64,000 nucleotides of DNA from Alphaproteobacteria bacterium (GTDB taxonomy: Bacteria; Pseudomonadota; Alphaproteobacteria; CALKHQ01). Every line of letters begins with the position of its first letter. Within the stretch, counting starts at the first letter, position 1. Of the stretch, positions 1 through 8,530 are shown in pieces. A program made the translations under genes and the position numbers. The notes beneath the pieces were generated by a model that saw nothing but the letters and a program-made list of their open reading frames with translations, was not told where the DNA came from and did not search any database. The DNA lies in contig JAWKYB010000006.1 in NCBI GenBank assembly GCA_041396705.1, positions 246,993 through 310,992 on the forward strand, written 5' to 3'.

Positions 1-2
1 AC

Positions 3-284
3 CCGCACGACTTCGCGCTGAACCTGTGGCTGGAGCTGGGCGCGGTCGGCGCCTTCCTCGGGCTGTGCGTCGTGGCCGGCTGGACCCGCGCGCTGGCCCG
101 GCTGCCGGCGCGCCGCGCCATGGGCTTCGCCGCCACCGCCGGCGGCGCCTTCCTGCCCGCGACGATCAGCTTCGGCATGTGGCAGGGCTGGTGGATCACC
201 AGCCTGTTCCTGGTCGCCGCCCTGTGCTGCCTGGCGCCGCAGGCGACGCCCGCAAGTGCAGGCGGCCCGCCCGCCGCGCGTTGA
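3..284 (+). CDS. O-antigen ligase/polymerase family membrane protein, C-terminal fragment
   Basis: The reading frame is open from the window edge and stops at 282-284, so only about 93 C-terminal residues are visible. It begins PHDFALNLWLELGAVGAFLG. An H-N/D-x-x-L-x-x-W-L-E-L-G stretch followed by a hydrophobic helix is typical of the end of the large periplasmic loop in Wzy/WaaL O-antigen ligase or polymerase proteins. Two further hydrophobic stretches (near AATAGGAFLPATISFG and WWITSLFLVAALCCL) fit the last membrane helices. Such proteins join or polymerise lipid-linked glycans at the outer face of the inner membrane. The family call rests on this short motif alone, and the substrate cannot be told. 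Confidence 0.6.
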   Translation, partial: PHDFALNLWLELGAVGAFLGLCVVAGWTRALARLPARRAMGFAATAGGAFLPATISFGMWQGWWITSLFLVAALCCLAPQATPASAGGPPAAR

Positions 285-363
285 GCCGCCGCGCCCCGCC
301 GGCCGCCGCCGTGCGGATTCGCGCTGGACGCCCCGCCCGGCCTTGCTCTATAACGCGGCCCGC

Positions 364-439
364 GCCCAGGTAGCTCAGTTGGTAGAGCAGGGGACTGAAA
401 ATCCCCGTGTCGGCAGTTCAAATCTGTCCCTGGGCACCA
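364..439 (+). tRNA. tRNA-Phe (anticodon GAA), CCA encoded
   Basis: The 76-nt cloverleaf is complete. The acceptor arm is GCCCAGG at 364-370 paired with CCTGGGC at 429-435. The D-arm contains AGCTCAGTTGGTAGAGC. The anticodon stem GGGGA/TCCCC closes loop CTGAAAA with anticodon GAA at 397-399. The T-arm contains GTTCAAATC, and the 3' ACCA is encoded at 436-439. Confidence 0.97.
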
Positions 440-503
440 CTTTTCCCGCATCGCCCCGCCTTGACGACAGCAACGCCCGATCGCGGCGGCGCGCTGCCCC
501 GCG

Positions 504-977
504 TCACTTCGGCGGCAGGGTGCAGCGGATATAGGGGCCGTGCTCGGGGTCGTTCTCGCTGCTGAGCCCGCCGCCGGCCGCGTCGCAGTTGGCGATGAAG
601 GTGGCCTGGCCGCCGCCGCAGCCGGTGCCGTCGGCCCAGCAGTTGGCGGCCGAGGCGGCGGTGCCGCCGCCGTCCTGCGCCACCAGGCCGAAGCCGCCGC
701 CCGGCCCGGTCAGCACCACCTGCAGCAGCGCATCGACCTGCTCGTCGCCGGTCGCCGGCTGGCCCGGGCCGGCGGGGCCGAGCGCCGGCGGCACGATGCG
801 CAGCGCCGGGCCGGTGGGGCCGCGCCCCGGCAGCGACAGCACCTGCGGCTGCGGCGCGCGGCCGACGCCGGCGCGGTCGAGGGCCGGAGCCGAGCCGCTC
901 GGATCGGTGGCCAGCGCCGGCAGCGTCAGTCCGACGGTCACGGCCAGCACGCCGGCCTGCAACAGAAGCTTCGACAT
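504..977 (-). CDS. Small exported protein of unknown function
   Basis: 157 residues. The ATG at 977 follows a purine-rich GAGAGGAA ribosome site. The N-terminus (MSKLLLQAGVLAVTVGLTLP then ALA) is a standard Sec signal peptide, so the mature protein should be periplasmic or secreted. The mature part starts with a proline/glycine-rich low-complexity stretch. Its C-terminal half has four cysteines (NCW, GCGG, NCD, RCT) that could form two disulfides, and it ends YIRCTLPPK. I do not recognise a family. It is transcribed away from the gene at 1254 and converges on the tRNA. The 276-bp gap up to 1254 must hold both promoters, but I see no clear promoter motif there. Confidence 0.7.
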   Translation of the reverse strand: MSKLLLQAGVLAVTVGLTLPALATDPSGSAPALDRAGVGRAPQPQVLSLPGRGPTGPALRIVPPALGPAGPGQPATGDEQVDALLQVVLTGPGGGFGLVAQDGGGTAASAANCWADGTGCGGGQATFIANCDAAGGGLSSENDPEHGPYIRCTLPPK

Positions 978-1253
978 CGCGCGTTCCTCTCCGATTTCGT
1001 GCGGACGACACAATGCCGCCACGATCCGTAGGTCGCGGCCGGCGGCCGGCCGGTTCAATCCGGGGGATGCGCGGCGGCCGCCGCTGGGGGAGGATCGACC
1101 CGGCGCCCCCCGGGCGGCACGGCATCCATCGCCCGACGGCCCGCCGGGCGGCGGTGCAGCCGTCGCGCCCGCGCGATCGCGGCTGGTGCGATCTGTGCAG
1201 GCGGACCGCCGCGGCCGGCGCGCCGCGCGCAACGGACTTCGGGGAGGAGCGAG

Positions 1254-2273
1254 ATGACCGTCGACGACGAGATCTTCGATTGCGGCGACGTGCGCCTGCA
1301 GAGCGGCGCGACGCTGCGCGACGCCAAGCTAGCTTACAAGACCTTCGGCACCCTGAACGCCGACAAGAGCAACGTGATCGTCTACCCGACCTGGTATTCC
1401 GGCCAGCACACCGACAACGAATGGCTGATCGGCGCGGGCATGGCGCTCGACCCGGCGAAATACTTCATCATCATCCCGAACATGTTCGGCAACGGGCTGT
1501 CGTCTTCGCCGAGCAACACGCCGGAGCCGTACAACGCCGCGCGCTTTCCCCACTTCACGCCGTACGACAACGTCCGCCAGCAGCACCGGCTGGTGACCGA
1601 GCGCTTCGGCATCGAGAAGATCCGGCTGGTCACCGGCTGGTCGATGGGCGCGCTGCAGACCTTTCACTGGGCGGTGCTCTATCCCGACATGATGCAGGCG
1701 ATCGCGCCGTTCTGCGGTTCGGCCCGGTGCTCGCGGCACAATTTCGTGTTCCTCGAGGGCGTGAAGGCGGCGCTGACCGCCGACGCCGCCTGGAACGGCG
1801 GCTGGTACACCGAGAAGCCGAACCGCGGCCTGCGCGCGATGGCCAGGGTCTATGCCGGCTGGGGCTTCAGCCAGGACTTCTATCGCGCCGAGCTCGACAT
1901 CCAGACGCTGGGCTTCTCGTCGCTGGAGGATTTCCTGGTCGCGTTCTGGGAGGGGTTCTTCCTGTCGCGCGACGCCAACAACCTGCTGGCGATGCTGTGG
2001 ACCTGGCAGCACGGCGACATCGCCGCCAACGAGCTCTACGGCGGCGACTTCAAAAAGGCGCTGGGCGCGATCAAGGCCCGCGCCTACGTCATGCCGGGCC
2101 AGACCGACCTCTATTTCCCGGTCGCCGACAGCGAGATCGAGGTGGCCAACATGCCGAACGCGGAGCTGATCCCGATCCCGTCGATCTGGGGCCATTTCGC
2201 CGGCGGGCCGGGCACCAACCCGGACGACGTCCGGTTCCTCGACGACAAGCTCAAGGAGCTGCTGGCGGGGTGA
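1254..2273 (+). CDS. MetX-like alpha/beta hydrolase (homoserine O-acetyltransferase family)
   Basis: 339 residues. The ATG is preceded by GGGGAGGAGCGAG, a strong ribosome site. The fold is alpha/beta hydrolase. The nucleophile elbow GWSMGA places Ser130, the acid is Asp285 in PGQTDLYF, and the base is His314 in WGHFAGG. The YKTFGTLN start and SGQHTDNEW segment are those of the homoserine O-acetyltransferase/MetX family. Many short MetX-like proteins of about 340 residues have unknown acyl substrates, so a role in methionine synthesis is not assured. No other methionine gene is nearby. The next two genes follow closely on the same strand (49 bp, then 10 bp), so it probably heads a small operon with the Tm-1-like gene. 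Confidence 0.8.
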   Translation: MTVDDEIFDCGDVRLQSGATLRDAKLAYKTFGTLNADKSNVIVYPTWYSGQHTDNEWLIGAGMALDPAKYFIIIPNMFGNGLSSSPSNTPEPYNAARFPHFTPYDNVRQQHRLVTERFGIEKIRLVTGWSMGALQTFHWAVLYPDMMQAIAPFCGSARCSRHNFVFLEGVKAALTADAAWNGGWYTEKPNRGLRAMARVYAGWGFSQDFYRAELDIQTLGFSSLEDFLVAFWEGFFLSRDANNLLAMLWTWQHGDIAANELYGGDFKKALGAIKARAYVMPGQTDLYFPVADSEIEVANMPNAELIPIPSIWGHFAGGPGTNPDDVRFLDDKLKELLAG

Positions 2274-2322
2274 GCCGGCGCGGCCGCACCCGCCGGGCCG
2301 GCCGACCGAGGGAGGACCGGGC

Positions 2323-2739
2323 ATGATCCGGCTGACATCCGCGCAGTTCGACGCCTTCGTCCGCGGCCATGGCCGCGTCGCCTGCCTGATGCATCGGGGC
2401 GGACCCGGCGATCACGCCGCCAGCCTTGCCCGGGCCGTGGCCGAGCGGGCCGGCGACGACGGCTGGGCGGTCGCCGAGATCGACCTCGACGACACCGACG
2501 ACATCGCCGCCGCGTTCGGCCTCGACCGGCCCGGCACGCACCTGCTGATCATGCGCGACGCGGTGGTGCTCTATTGCGAGCCGCTCGGCCCCGACGCGAC
2601 CCCGGGCCGGATCGGCACCGTCATCGCCGGCGCGCAGGCGCTGGACATGGCCCGGGTCCGCGCCGAGATCGAGCAGGAGCGCAACGCACGCGCCATCCAC
2701 GCCCACCGCGCCTGCCCGACCACCTGGCGGACGCGCTGA
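2323..2739 (+). CDS. Thioredoxin-fold-like protein without a CxxC site
   Basis: 138 residues. It starts 49 bp after the MetX-like gene and ends 10 bp before the Tm-1-like gene. The layout (a hydrophobic strand ending in CLMHRGG near residue 21, a helix, a strand with AVAEIDLDD, then a GTHLLIM/AVVLYCEPLG hairpin) looks like a thioredoxin fold. The usual CxxC is replaced by C-L-M-H, so ordinary disulfide exchange is unlikely. GAGGACCGGGC lies just upstream of the ATG at 2323. The fold is inferred from pattern only and the function is unknown. Confidence 0.6.
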   Translation: MIRLTSAQFDAFVRGHGRVACLMHRGGPGDHAASLARAVAERAGDDGWAVAEIDLDDTDDIAAAFGLDRPGTHLLIMRDAVVLYCEPLGPDATPGRIGTVIAGAQALDMARVRAEIEQERNARAIHAHRACPTTWRTR

Positions 2740-2749
2740 CGCGACCGCC

Positions 2750-3982
2750 GTGCGACGCAACGGGGAGGCGACGATCGGCACGCTCTACGTCATCGGCACG
2801 ATGGACACCAAGGCGGACGAGCTGCTGTACGCCAAGGCCTGTGCCGAGGCGGCCGGCGTCGGCGCGGTGCTGGTCGACGTCGGCACCCGCGGCGGCGATG
2901 CGCGTGCCGATGTCGCTGCGGCGGCGGTCGCCGCCTGCCATCCCGACGGCGCCGCCGCGGTGCTCGGCCTCGACGACCGTGGCCGGGCGGTGACGGCAAT
3001 GGCGGAGGCGCTGTCGGCGTTCCTCGCCGCACGCGGCGACGTCGGCGGCGTGCTCGGGCTCGGCGGGTCCGGCAACACCGCGCTGGTCACCCAGGCGATG
3101 CGCAGCCTGCCGATCGGGCTGCCCAAGCTGATGCTGTCCACCGTCGCCTCCGGCAACGTCGCCGCCTATGTCGGCCCCAACGACATCGCGATGGTCTATT
3201 CGGTGGTCGATATCGCCGGCCTCAACGCCATCTCCCGCCGCATCATCGGCAACGCCGCCCACGCCGCCGCCGGCATGGTGCGCCACCCGGTCCCCGCCTC
3301 GCCGGCGGACCGGCCGGCCGTCGGCCTGACCATGTTCGGCGTCACCACCGCATGCGTCACCGCGGTGCGACGCGCGCTGGAGGACCGGTTCGAGACGGTG
3401 GTGTTCCATGCGACCGGCACCGGCGGCCAGTCGATGGAGAAGCTGGCGGATTCGGGCTTCTTCGCCGCTCTGATCGATCTGACCACTACCGAGGTGGCGG
3501 ATTTTCTGGTCGGTGGCGTCTTTCCGTGCACCGACGACCGCTTCGGCGCGGCGATCCGCACGCGCCTGCCCTATGTCGGCTCGGTCGGCGCGGTCGACAT
3601 GGTCAATTTCGGCCCGCGCGAGACGGTGCCGGCGGCCTATGCCGGCCGGTGCCTGCACGTGCACAACGCCCAGGTCACGCTGATGCGCACCACCGCGCAG
3701 GAGAACGAGGCCATCGGCCGCTTCATCGTCGCCCGCCTCAACCGCATGGAGGGGCCGGTGCGCTTCCTGCTGCCGCTGCGCGGCGTCTCCGCCCTCGACG
3801 CGCCGGGCCAGCCGTTCCACGACCCCGCGGCCGACGCCGCCCTGTTCGCCGCGATCCGCGCCGGCTGGCGCGACGGCGCCAACCGGCAGCTCATCGCGGT
3901 CGACGCCCATGTCAACGACGCCGCCTTCGCCCGGGCGGCGGTGGACGCCTTCGCCGCGGTGCGCGCCGCCGGCGCCGGCTGA
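2750..3982 (+). CDS. Tm-1-like (UPF0261) ATP-binding domain protein
   Basis: 410 residues from a GTG at 2750. The N-terminus LYVIGTMDTKADELLYAKA is the hallmark of the Tm-1-like/UPF0261 family. These proteins have two Rossmann-like lobes that bind ATP. The glycine-rich GLGGSGNTALVTQAM and the late GAVDMVNFGPRETVP segment are also family features. Plant Tm-1 inhibits tobamovirus replication; the bacterial role is not established. In many bacteria a TIM-barrel partner is adjacent, but none is here. One oddity is that the best Shine-Dalgarno, GGGGAGG at 2761-2767, lies inside the called frame and is followed by no ATG/GTG at normal spacing. The true start is therefore uncertain. Confidence 0.85.
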   Translation: MRRNGEATIGTLYVIGTMDTKADELLYAKACAEAAGVGAVLVDVGTRGGDARADVAAAAVAACHPDGAAAVLGLDDRGRAVTAMAEALSAFLAARGDVGGVLGLGGSGNTALVTQAMRSLPIGLPKLMLSTVASGNVAAYVGPNDIAMVYSVVDIAGLNAISRRIIGNAAHAAAGMVRHPVPASPADRPAVGLTMFGVTTACVTAVRRALEDRFETVVFHATGTGGQSMEKLADSGFFAALIDLTTTEVADFLVGGVFPCTDDRFGAAIRTRLPYVGSVGAVDMVNFGPRETVPAAYAGRCLHVHNAQVTLMRTTAQENEAIGRFIVARLNRMEGPVRFLLPLRGVSALDAPGQPFHDPAADAALFAAIRAGWRDGANRQLIAVDAHVNDAAFARAAVDAFAAVRAAGAG

Positions 3983-4100
3983 GCCCGGCCACGGACTTTT
4001 TTGCATCGCATCGCGTGAAATAAACCGAAAGTTCAACAACCGAGAGTCAAATGGGGCTCGGGGAGCCAAAAACCCATCCGGCGCGAAAGCATACAAAGTT

Positions 4101-6032
4101 ATGCAGGAAGACGAGATTCACTCTGCGTACCGCAGCGATGTCGAACTCCTGCGCGCGATTCTCGACGCCATCCCCGATCCGATCTTCGTGAAGAACCAGG
4201 ATCATCGCTGGATTTACGCCAATCGCGCCTACACAGACCTGATCGGTCTGGATGACTATTATCTCAAAAGCGATACGGATGTCGGCGAGTTCACCGACGA
4301 GCAGCGCCAGATCTTCTGGGCCGAGGACGAAAAGGCCATCAACGGAAAGATCAGCATCAACGAGGAGCGCATCGGCGAAAACCTGGTCGCACTGACCAAG
4401 AAGATACCCATCGCCTTGCCCGATGGCTCGCGCGGCCTGGTCGGCATCATCTTCGACATCACCGAATACCGTGCGGTGCAGCTGCAGGCCGAGCGCGCGA
4501 TCGCGGCCAACGAGGCCAAGGCCCGCTTCATCGCCCATACCAACCACGAGATCCGCACGCCGCTGAACGGCATCCTCGGCATGGCGCAGTCGCTGATGGG
4601 CGAAAGCCTGTCCGCCACCCAGCACGACAAGGTCGGCATCATCCTGGAATCCGGCAAGACCCTGATGGCGATCCTCAACGACGTGCTCGACCTCGCCAAG
4701 ATCGAGTCCGGCAAGATGGAGATCGCGCCGGTGCCGACCGACCTGCGCCACGCCATCGGCCGCGTCGGCAAGCTGTTCGCGCCGCGGGCGGAGGAGAAGG
4801 GGCTCACCCTGACCATCGCGGTCGGTGCCGGCACCCCGCCGACGCTGGCGCTGGATCCCGTCCGCTTCCGCCAGTGCATCTCCAACCTGATCTCCAACGC
4901 GATCAAGTTCACCGAAACCGGGGGCGTCCACGTCGTCGCCGGCGCCGAGCCGCAGCCCGACGGCGGCTGGCGCGTCGACGTCACCGTCAAGGACACCGGC
5001 ATCGGCATCGCCGGCCACGTGCAGGAACGACTGTTCTCGGAATTCACCCAGGCGGACAGCTCGACGACGCGGCAGTTCGGCGGCACCGGGCTGGGGCTGG
5101 CGATCACCCGCCGGCTCGCCCGGCTGATGGGCGGCGACGTCACGCTGACCAGCGCACCGGGGCTCGGCTCCGCCTTCACCCTGACCGTGGCCGCCCAGGC
5201 GGTGGTCCAGCCGGCGGCGCCGGCCGGCGGCGCGCCGGCGGTGCCGGAGACCGGGATCATGCGCGGCCGCCGCGTGCTCGTGGTCGACGACAACGCCGTC
5301 AACCGCACGGTCGCGCGCCTGCTGCTCGACAACCTCGACATCGCCCTGGCCGAGGCGGAGAACGGCCGCATGGCGCTCGACCTGCTGGCGGCGCAGCCGT
5401 TCGACCTGGTGCTGCTCGACGTCCACATGCCGGTGATGGACGGGCCGCAGACGATCCGCCACATCCGCGGCACCCCGGCGCTGGCGGCGCTGCCGGTGAT
5501 CGCGCTGACCGCGGACGCGATGAGCGGCGACCGCGAGCGGTTCCTGGCCATGGGCATGAGCGGCTATGTCTCCAAGCCGATCAGCCAGGCGGAGCTGTTG
5601 TCGGAGATGACGCGCGTGCTGTCGGCGACCGCGATGCAGCCCGCCGCCGAGCCGGCAAGCCGCGACGACGGCCTGCCGGCCCCGGCCGATCCGCTCGCCA
5701 CCTTGCGGACGACCTGGCTGCAGACGGTGCGGCAGGAGCTGCCGGCGCTGCTGGCCGAGCTGGTCGACGGCACGGCCGAGCGGCCGCGCGCCGATGCGCT
5801 GTTCCGCGCCATGCACGACCTGAAGGCGCAGGCGCCGTTGTTCGGCCACCAGCGCATGGGCGCCCTCGCCGACGCGCTGTGTCGCGGGCTGCGCGAGCGC
5901 GACGACGCGCTGACCCCGGCCGAGCGGGCGAGCGCGACCGCCGCGGTGCGCGCCCTGGTCGAGCTCGCCGACGGCGGGCCCGATGCGGCGGATGCCGACG
6001 ACGCGGCGCTGCCGCGGCGGGCGCGCGCCTGA
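4101..6032 (+). CDS. Hybrid sensor histidine kinase (PAS-HisKA-HATPase-REC-HPt)
   Basis: 643 residues from the ATG at 4101. A PAS domain spans about 15-125 (ILDAIPDPIFVKNQDHRWIY). The HisKA H-box is FIAHTNHEIRTPLNG with phospho-His149. The HATPase follows (NLISNAIKF, DTGIGI, FGGTGLGL). A receiver at about 388-505 has acidic DDN and phospho-Asp440 in LLDVHMPVMDG. The C-terminal helices contain AMHDLKAQAPLFG, an HPt motif with His572. No transmembrane segment is seen, so it should be a cytosolic phosphorelay protein. No separate response regulator is encoded next to it, so its output partner is elsewhere. The 118-bp leader is AT-richer than its surroundings and there is no obvious Shine-Dalgarno before the ATG. 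Confidence 0.9.
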   Translation: MQEDEIHSAYRSDVELLRAILDAIPDPIFVKNQDHRWIYANRAYTDLIGLDDYYLKSDTDVGEFTDEQRQIFWAEDEKAINGKISINEERIGENLVALTKKIPIALPDGSRGLVGIIFDITEYRAVQLQAERAIAANEAKARFIAHTNHEIRTPLNGILGMAQSLMGESLSATQHDKVGIILESGKTLMAILNDVLDLAKIESGKMEIAPVPTDLRHAIGRVGKLFAPRAEEKGLTLTIAVGAGTPPTLALDPVRFRQCISNLISNAIKFTETGGVHVVAGAEPQPDGGWRVDVTVKDTGIGIAGHVQERLFSEFTQADSSTTRQFGGTGLGLAITRRLARLMGGDVTLTSAPGLGSAFTLTVAAQAVVQPAAPAGGAPAVPETGIMRGRRVLVVDDNAVNRTVARLLLDNLDIALAEAENGRMALDLLAAQPFDLVLLDVHMPVMDGPQTIRHIRGTPALAALPVIALTADAMSGDRERFLAMGMSGYVSKPISQAELLSEMTRVLSATAMQPAAEPASRDDGLPAPADPLATLRTTWLQTVRQELPALLAELVDGTAERPRADALFRAMHDLKAQAPLFGHQRMGALADALCRGLRERDDALTPAERASATAAVRALVELADGGPDAADADDAALPRRARA

Positions 6033-6075
6033 CCCGCGGCCACCCCACGCGACCGCGCGGCCCCGCGCCAGCCCG

Positions 6076-7212
6076 CTATGCGCAGGCGGGGATCGGGTAG
6101 ATGCGTCGGGCGTTGCCGCCCGCGATCATAGCGGCGATGCGTTCGGCATCGCGGGCGGTGCAGTCGCCGGCCGCGATCCAGTCGTCGAGGATGGCGCCCA
6201 GGGTCCGCTCGAACTGCAGCCGACCCAGGTAGTAGAGCTCCGGCAGGCCGAACGCGTCGGAACTGAACAGCTGCTTGGTGAACGGCCCCATCTCCAGCGC
6301 ATCGGCCATCACCCGCCTCGCCGAGGCGCCGGTGTAGTTCAGCGTGGCGCCGACGTCGTAATAGACGTTGGAGAACACCTCGGCCATCCACGCCGCCTCG
6401 CGCTCGAACGGGTAGCAGTGCAGCAGGCAGATCGCCACGCCCGCCTCTTCCGCCGCCTCGATGAAAGCGGTGAACACCGTCGGATCGCAGCGGTGCATGA
6501 CGATGTCGCGGTCGCCGAAGCCGACATGCAGCTGCAGCGGCAGCTTGCGGCTGGCGCAGATGTCGAGGCCCTGCCACAGCCCCCAGCGCAGCAGCACGGG
6601 CGATTCCAGCCGCCGCCAGCCGCCGGCCTCGTTGGCGCGCAGCCAGTCCTCCGTGGCCCGCTGCGCGTCATGCCGCGACGGCCGGCTCGGGTCGAGGTCG
6701 AACGCGGCGCGATAGGAGACGATCGACTTCAGCCCGACCGCGCCGGCGGCATCGGCGTCGAGCGTCGCGGCGAAGCGGTCCAGCAGCGACGCGGCGTCGC
6801 CGCCCGCGCGCGCCGCCGCCTCCATCACCGCCTCGATCCGCACCACCTCCCACGCCGCGGTGGCCGCGAGCCGGCCCATCGCCTCGACGCCGAGGATGGC
6901 GTCGCTGCGGTGGCCGGTGTCGATCAGCATCGCCGACAGGCCCGCGCCGCGCAGCAGCCGGCGACCGACCTCCTCGGCGCCGAGCGCGCGCCGCCGCGCG
7001 ACATAGGCCTCCGGCTCCGCGTGCGGCTCCAGGTCCAGCACCGGCGCGCAATGGCGGCGGATCATCAGACCCAGCGGCTTGTCGAACTGGCTGAAGCCGG
7101 GCGCATGCGGCAGCCGCGCCTCCGAGAACAGCGCCTCGAACCCGCGCCGGTCGAGGTCGCCGGGCACCACGCCGTGGCAATGATGGTCGACGAGATCGTC
7201 GAGCGCGATCAT
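6076..7212 (-). CDS. Amidohydrolase family 2 protein (FluG N-terminal-like)
   Basis: 378 residues. The start DDLVDHHCHGV gives the metal-binding HxH of amidohydrolase-2 TIM barrels. Later metal/substrate residues are in LHVGFGD, LLHCYPF and the final FSSDAFGLPELYYLG (barrel-end Asp). The start lies 10 bp after the stop of the glutamine-synthetase-like gene, so the two are co-transcribed. Fungal and plant FluG/nodulin-6-type proteins fuse exactly these two domains, amidohydrolase then GSI-like. This pair looks like the unfused bacterial version. It probably hydrolyses an amide or related C-N bond in a nitrogen catabolic pathway, but the substrate is not known. Confidence 0.8.
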   Translation of the reverse strand: MIALDDLVDHHCHGVVPGDLDRRGFEALFSEARLPHAPGFSQFDKPLGLMIRRHCAPVLDLEPHAEPEAYVARRRALGAEEVGRRLLRGAGLSAMLIDTGHRSDAILGVEAMGRLAATAAWEVVRIEAVMEAAARAGGDAASLLDRFAATLDADAAGAVGLKSIVSYRAAFDLDPSRPSRHDAQRATEDWLRANEAGGWRRLESPVLLRWGLWQGLDICASRKLPLQLHVGFGDRDIVMHRCDPTVFTAFIEAAEEAGVAICLLHCYPFEREAAWMAEVFSNVYYDVGATLNYTGASARRVMADALEMGPFTKQLFSSDAFGLPELYYLGRLQFERTLGAILDDWIAAGDCTARDAERIAAMIAGGNARRIYPIPACA

Positions 7213-7222
7213 CGGCGCACCC

Positions 7223-8530
7223 TCAATAGGCAGCGCGATAGCGGGCGAAGACGTCCTGCGCCGGCATCGCCGCGGCGGCCGCCTCCTCCCAGCGCTTGAC
7301 CGAGACGAAGGTCTCGAACAGCCGCGGCGCGAACCAGCCGCGCGCGATCGCGTCGGCCTCCAGCGTGTCGAGCGCGGCGGCGAGCGAGGTCGGCAGCGGT
7401 CGGATACCGGCGGCCTCGCGGTCCGCCTCGCTCATGTCGGCCGGATCGATCGCCGCCGGCGGCGGCAGCGGCAGCGCCCGCTCGATGCCGTCGAGCCCCG
7501 CCCGCACCAGCGCGCCGAGCGCGAGATAGGGCGACGCCAGCGCGTCCGAGGGGCGGAATTCCAGGTTGTAGCCGCGGGCCACCGCCGCGTCGTCGCCGAC
7601 GCCGGGAATGATCCGGATCGCCGCCTCGCGATTCTGCAGCCCGATCGCGCTGAAGCCGCAGCTCCAGTGATGCGGGCCGAGCCGATGGTAGGAGATCGGT
7701 GCCGGCGCGGTCACCGCGACCAGCGCGTGCACATGCGCCATGATGCCGGCGGCGAAGCGCGCCGCGACCGCCGACAGCCCCAGCGGCCCGTCGGCATCGT
7801 AGGTCACGTTGGCGCCGTCGGCGTCGGCGAGGCTGAGATGGATGTGGGCGCCGTTGCCGACCGCCTCCGGCGCCGGCTTCGGCGTGAAGGTGGCGTTCAG
7901 CCCGTGGCGCCGCGCGACCTCGCGGATCACCTCGCGGGCGATCAGCGCGCTGTCGCCGCCGCGCAGCCCCAGCTCCGGCTTGCAGCTGATCTCGAACTGG
8001 CCGATGCCGTATTCCGGCTCCACGGTCTCGACCCCGACCCCGGCCGCGACCAGGCATTCGTGCATCTGCAGCAGCACCGGCTGCACCCGCCGCGCCGCCC
8101 CGAAGCTGAACGGCGCATCGGGCCCGACGCCGTCGCCGGTCAGCAGGAACTCGTGCTCGAAGCTGCTCCGCAGCGCCAGCCCGGTGCGTTCGTGCAGGTC
8201 GGCCAGCGCGTGGCGCAGGAAGGTGCGCGCGCAGCAGTCCCATTCCTCCTCGGGCCCGAGGCGGCTGTCGCAGATGGCGGCATCGACGGCGGGATGGATG
8301 CCGTCGGCGGGAATGGTGAAGCGCGCGGCGGGATCCGGGATCTGCCGCACCTCGTGCACCGGGCCCCAGACGTTGTCGATGATGTCGGTGAACGGCGTCA
8401 TCGCCTGGCCGGCCGCGGCCCAGCCGACGCCGCTCTCCAGCCGGCGCTCGAAGTCGACGGTCGGCACGCCGCGCACCCGGCTCATGCCGACCAGGTCGCT
8501 CCACAGCAGATAGGTCAGTCCCCCGCTCAT
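7223..8530 (-). CDS. Glutamine synthetase-like ligase (FluG/gamma-glutamyl-amine ligase type)
   Basis: 435 residues. Glutamine synthetase catalytic features are present: EHEFLL and EPEYGIGQFEISCKP (metal Glu), NGAHIHLSL (conserved His), PISYHRLGPHHWSCG and NLEFRPSDALASPYLALGAL (C-terminal Arg/Glu region). It lacks the adenylylation-site Tyr loop of housekeeping GlnA and is shorter. This suggests a catabolic gamma-glutamyl-amide ligase like PuuA, GmaS or FluG. It overlaps the RpiR regulator gene by 4 bp (ATGA) and lies 10 bp before the amidohydrolase gene. The nearby ABC importer and amine-oxidising flavoprotein fit ATP-driven glutamylation of an imported amine, but the specific substrate is inference. 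Confidence 0.8.
   Translation of the reverse strand: MSGGLTYLLWSDLVGMSRVRGVPTVDFERRLESGVGWAAAGQAMTPFTDIIDNVWGPVHEVRQIPDPAARFTIPADGIHPAVDAAICDSRLGPEEEWDCCARTFLRHALADLHERTGLALRSSFEHEFLLTGDGVGPDAPFSFGAARRVQPVLLQMHECLVAAGVGVETVEPEYGIGQFEISCKPELGLRGGDSALIAREVIREVARRHGLNATFTPKPAPEAVGNGAHIHLSLADADGANVTYDADGPLGLSAVAARFAAGIMAHVHALVAVTAPAPISYHRLGPHHWSCGFSAIGLQNREAAIRIIPGVGDDAAVARGYNLEFRPSDALASPYLALGALVRAGLDGIERALPLPPPAAIDPADMSEADREAAGIRPLPTSLAAALDTLEADAIARGWFAPRLFETFVSVKRWEEAAAAAMPAQDVFARYRAAY

Noticed and set aside
3974..4003. Possible terminator after the Tm-1-like gene (GCCGG/CCGGC stem and a TTTTTT run)
   Set aside because: The stem is only 5 bp and the T-run begins 7 bases after it, too weak to call.
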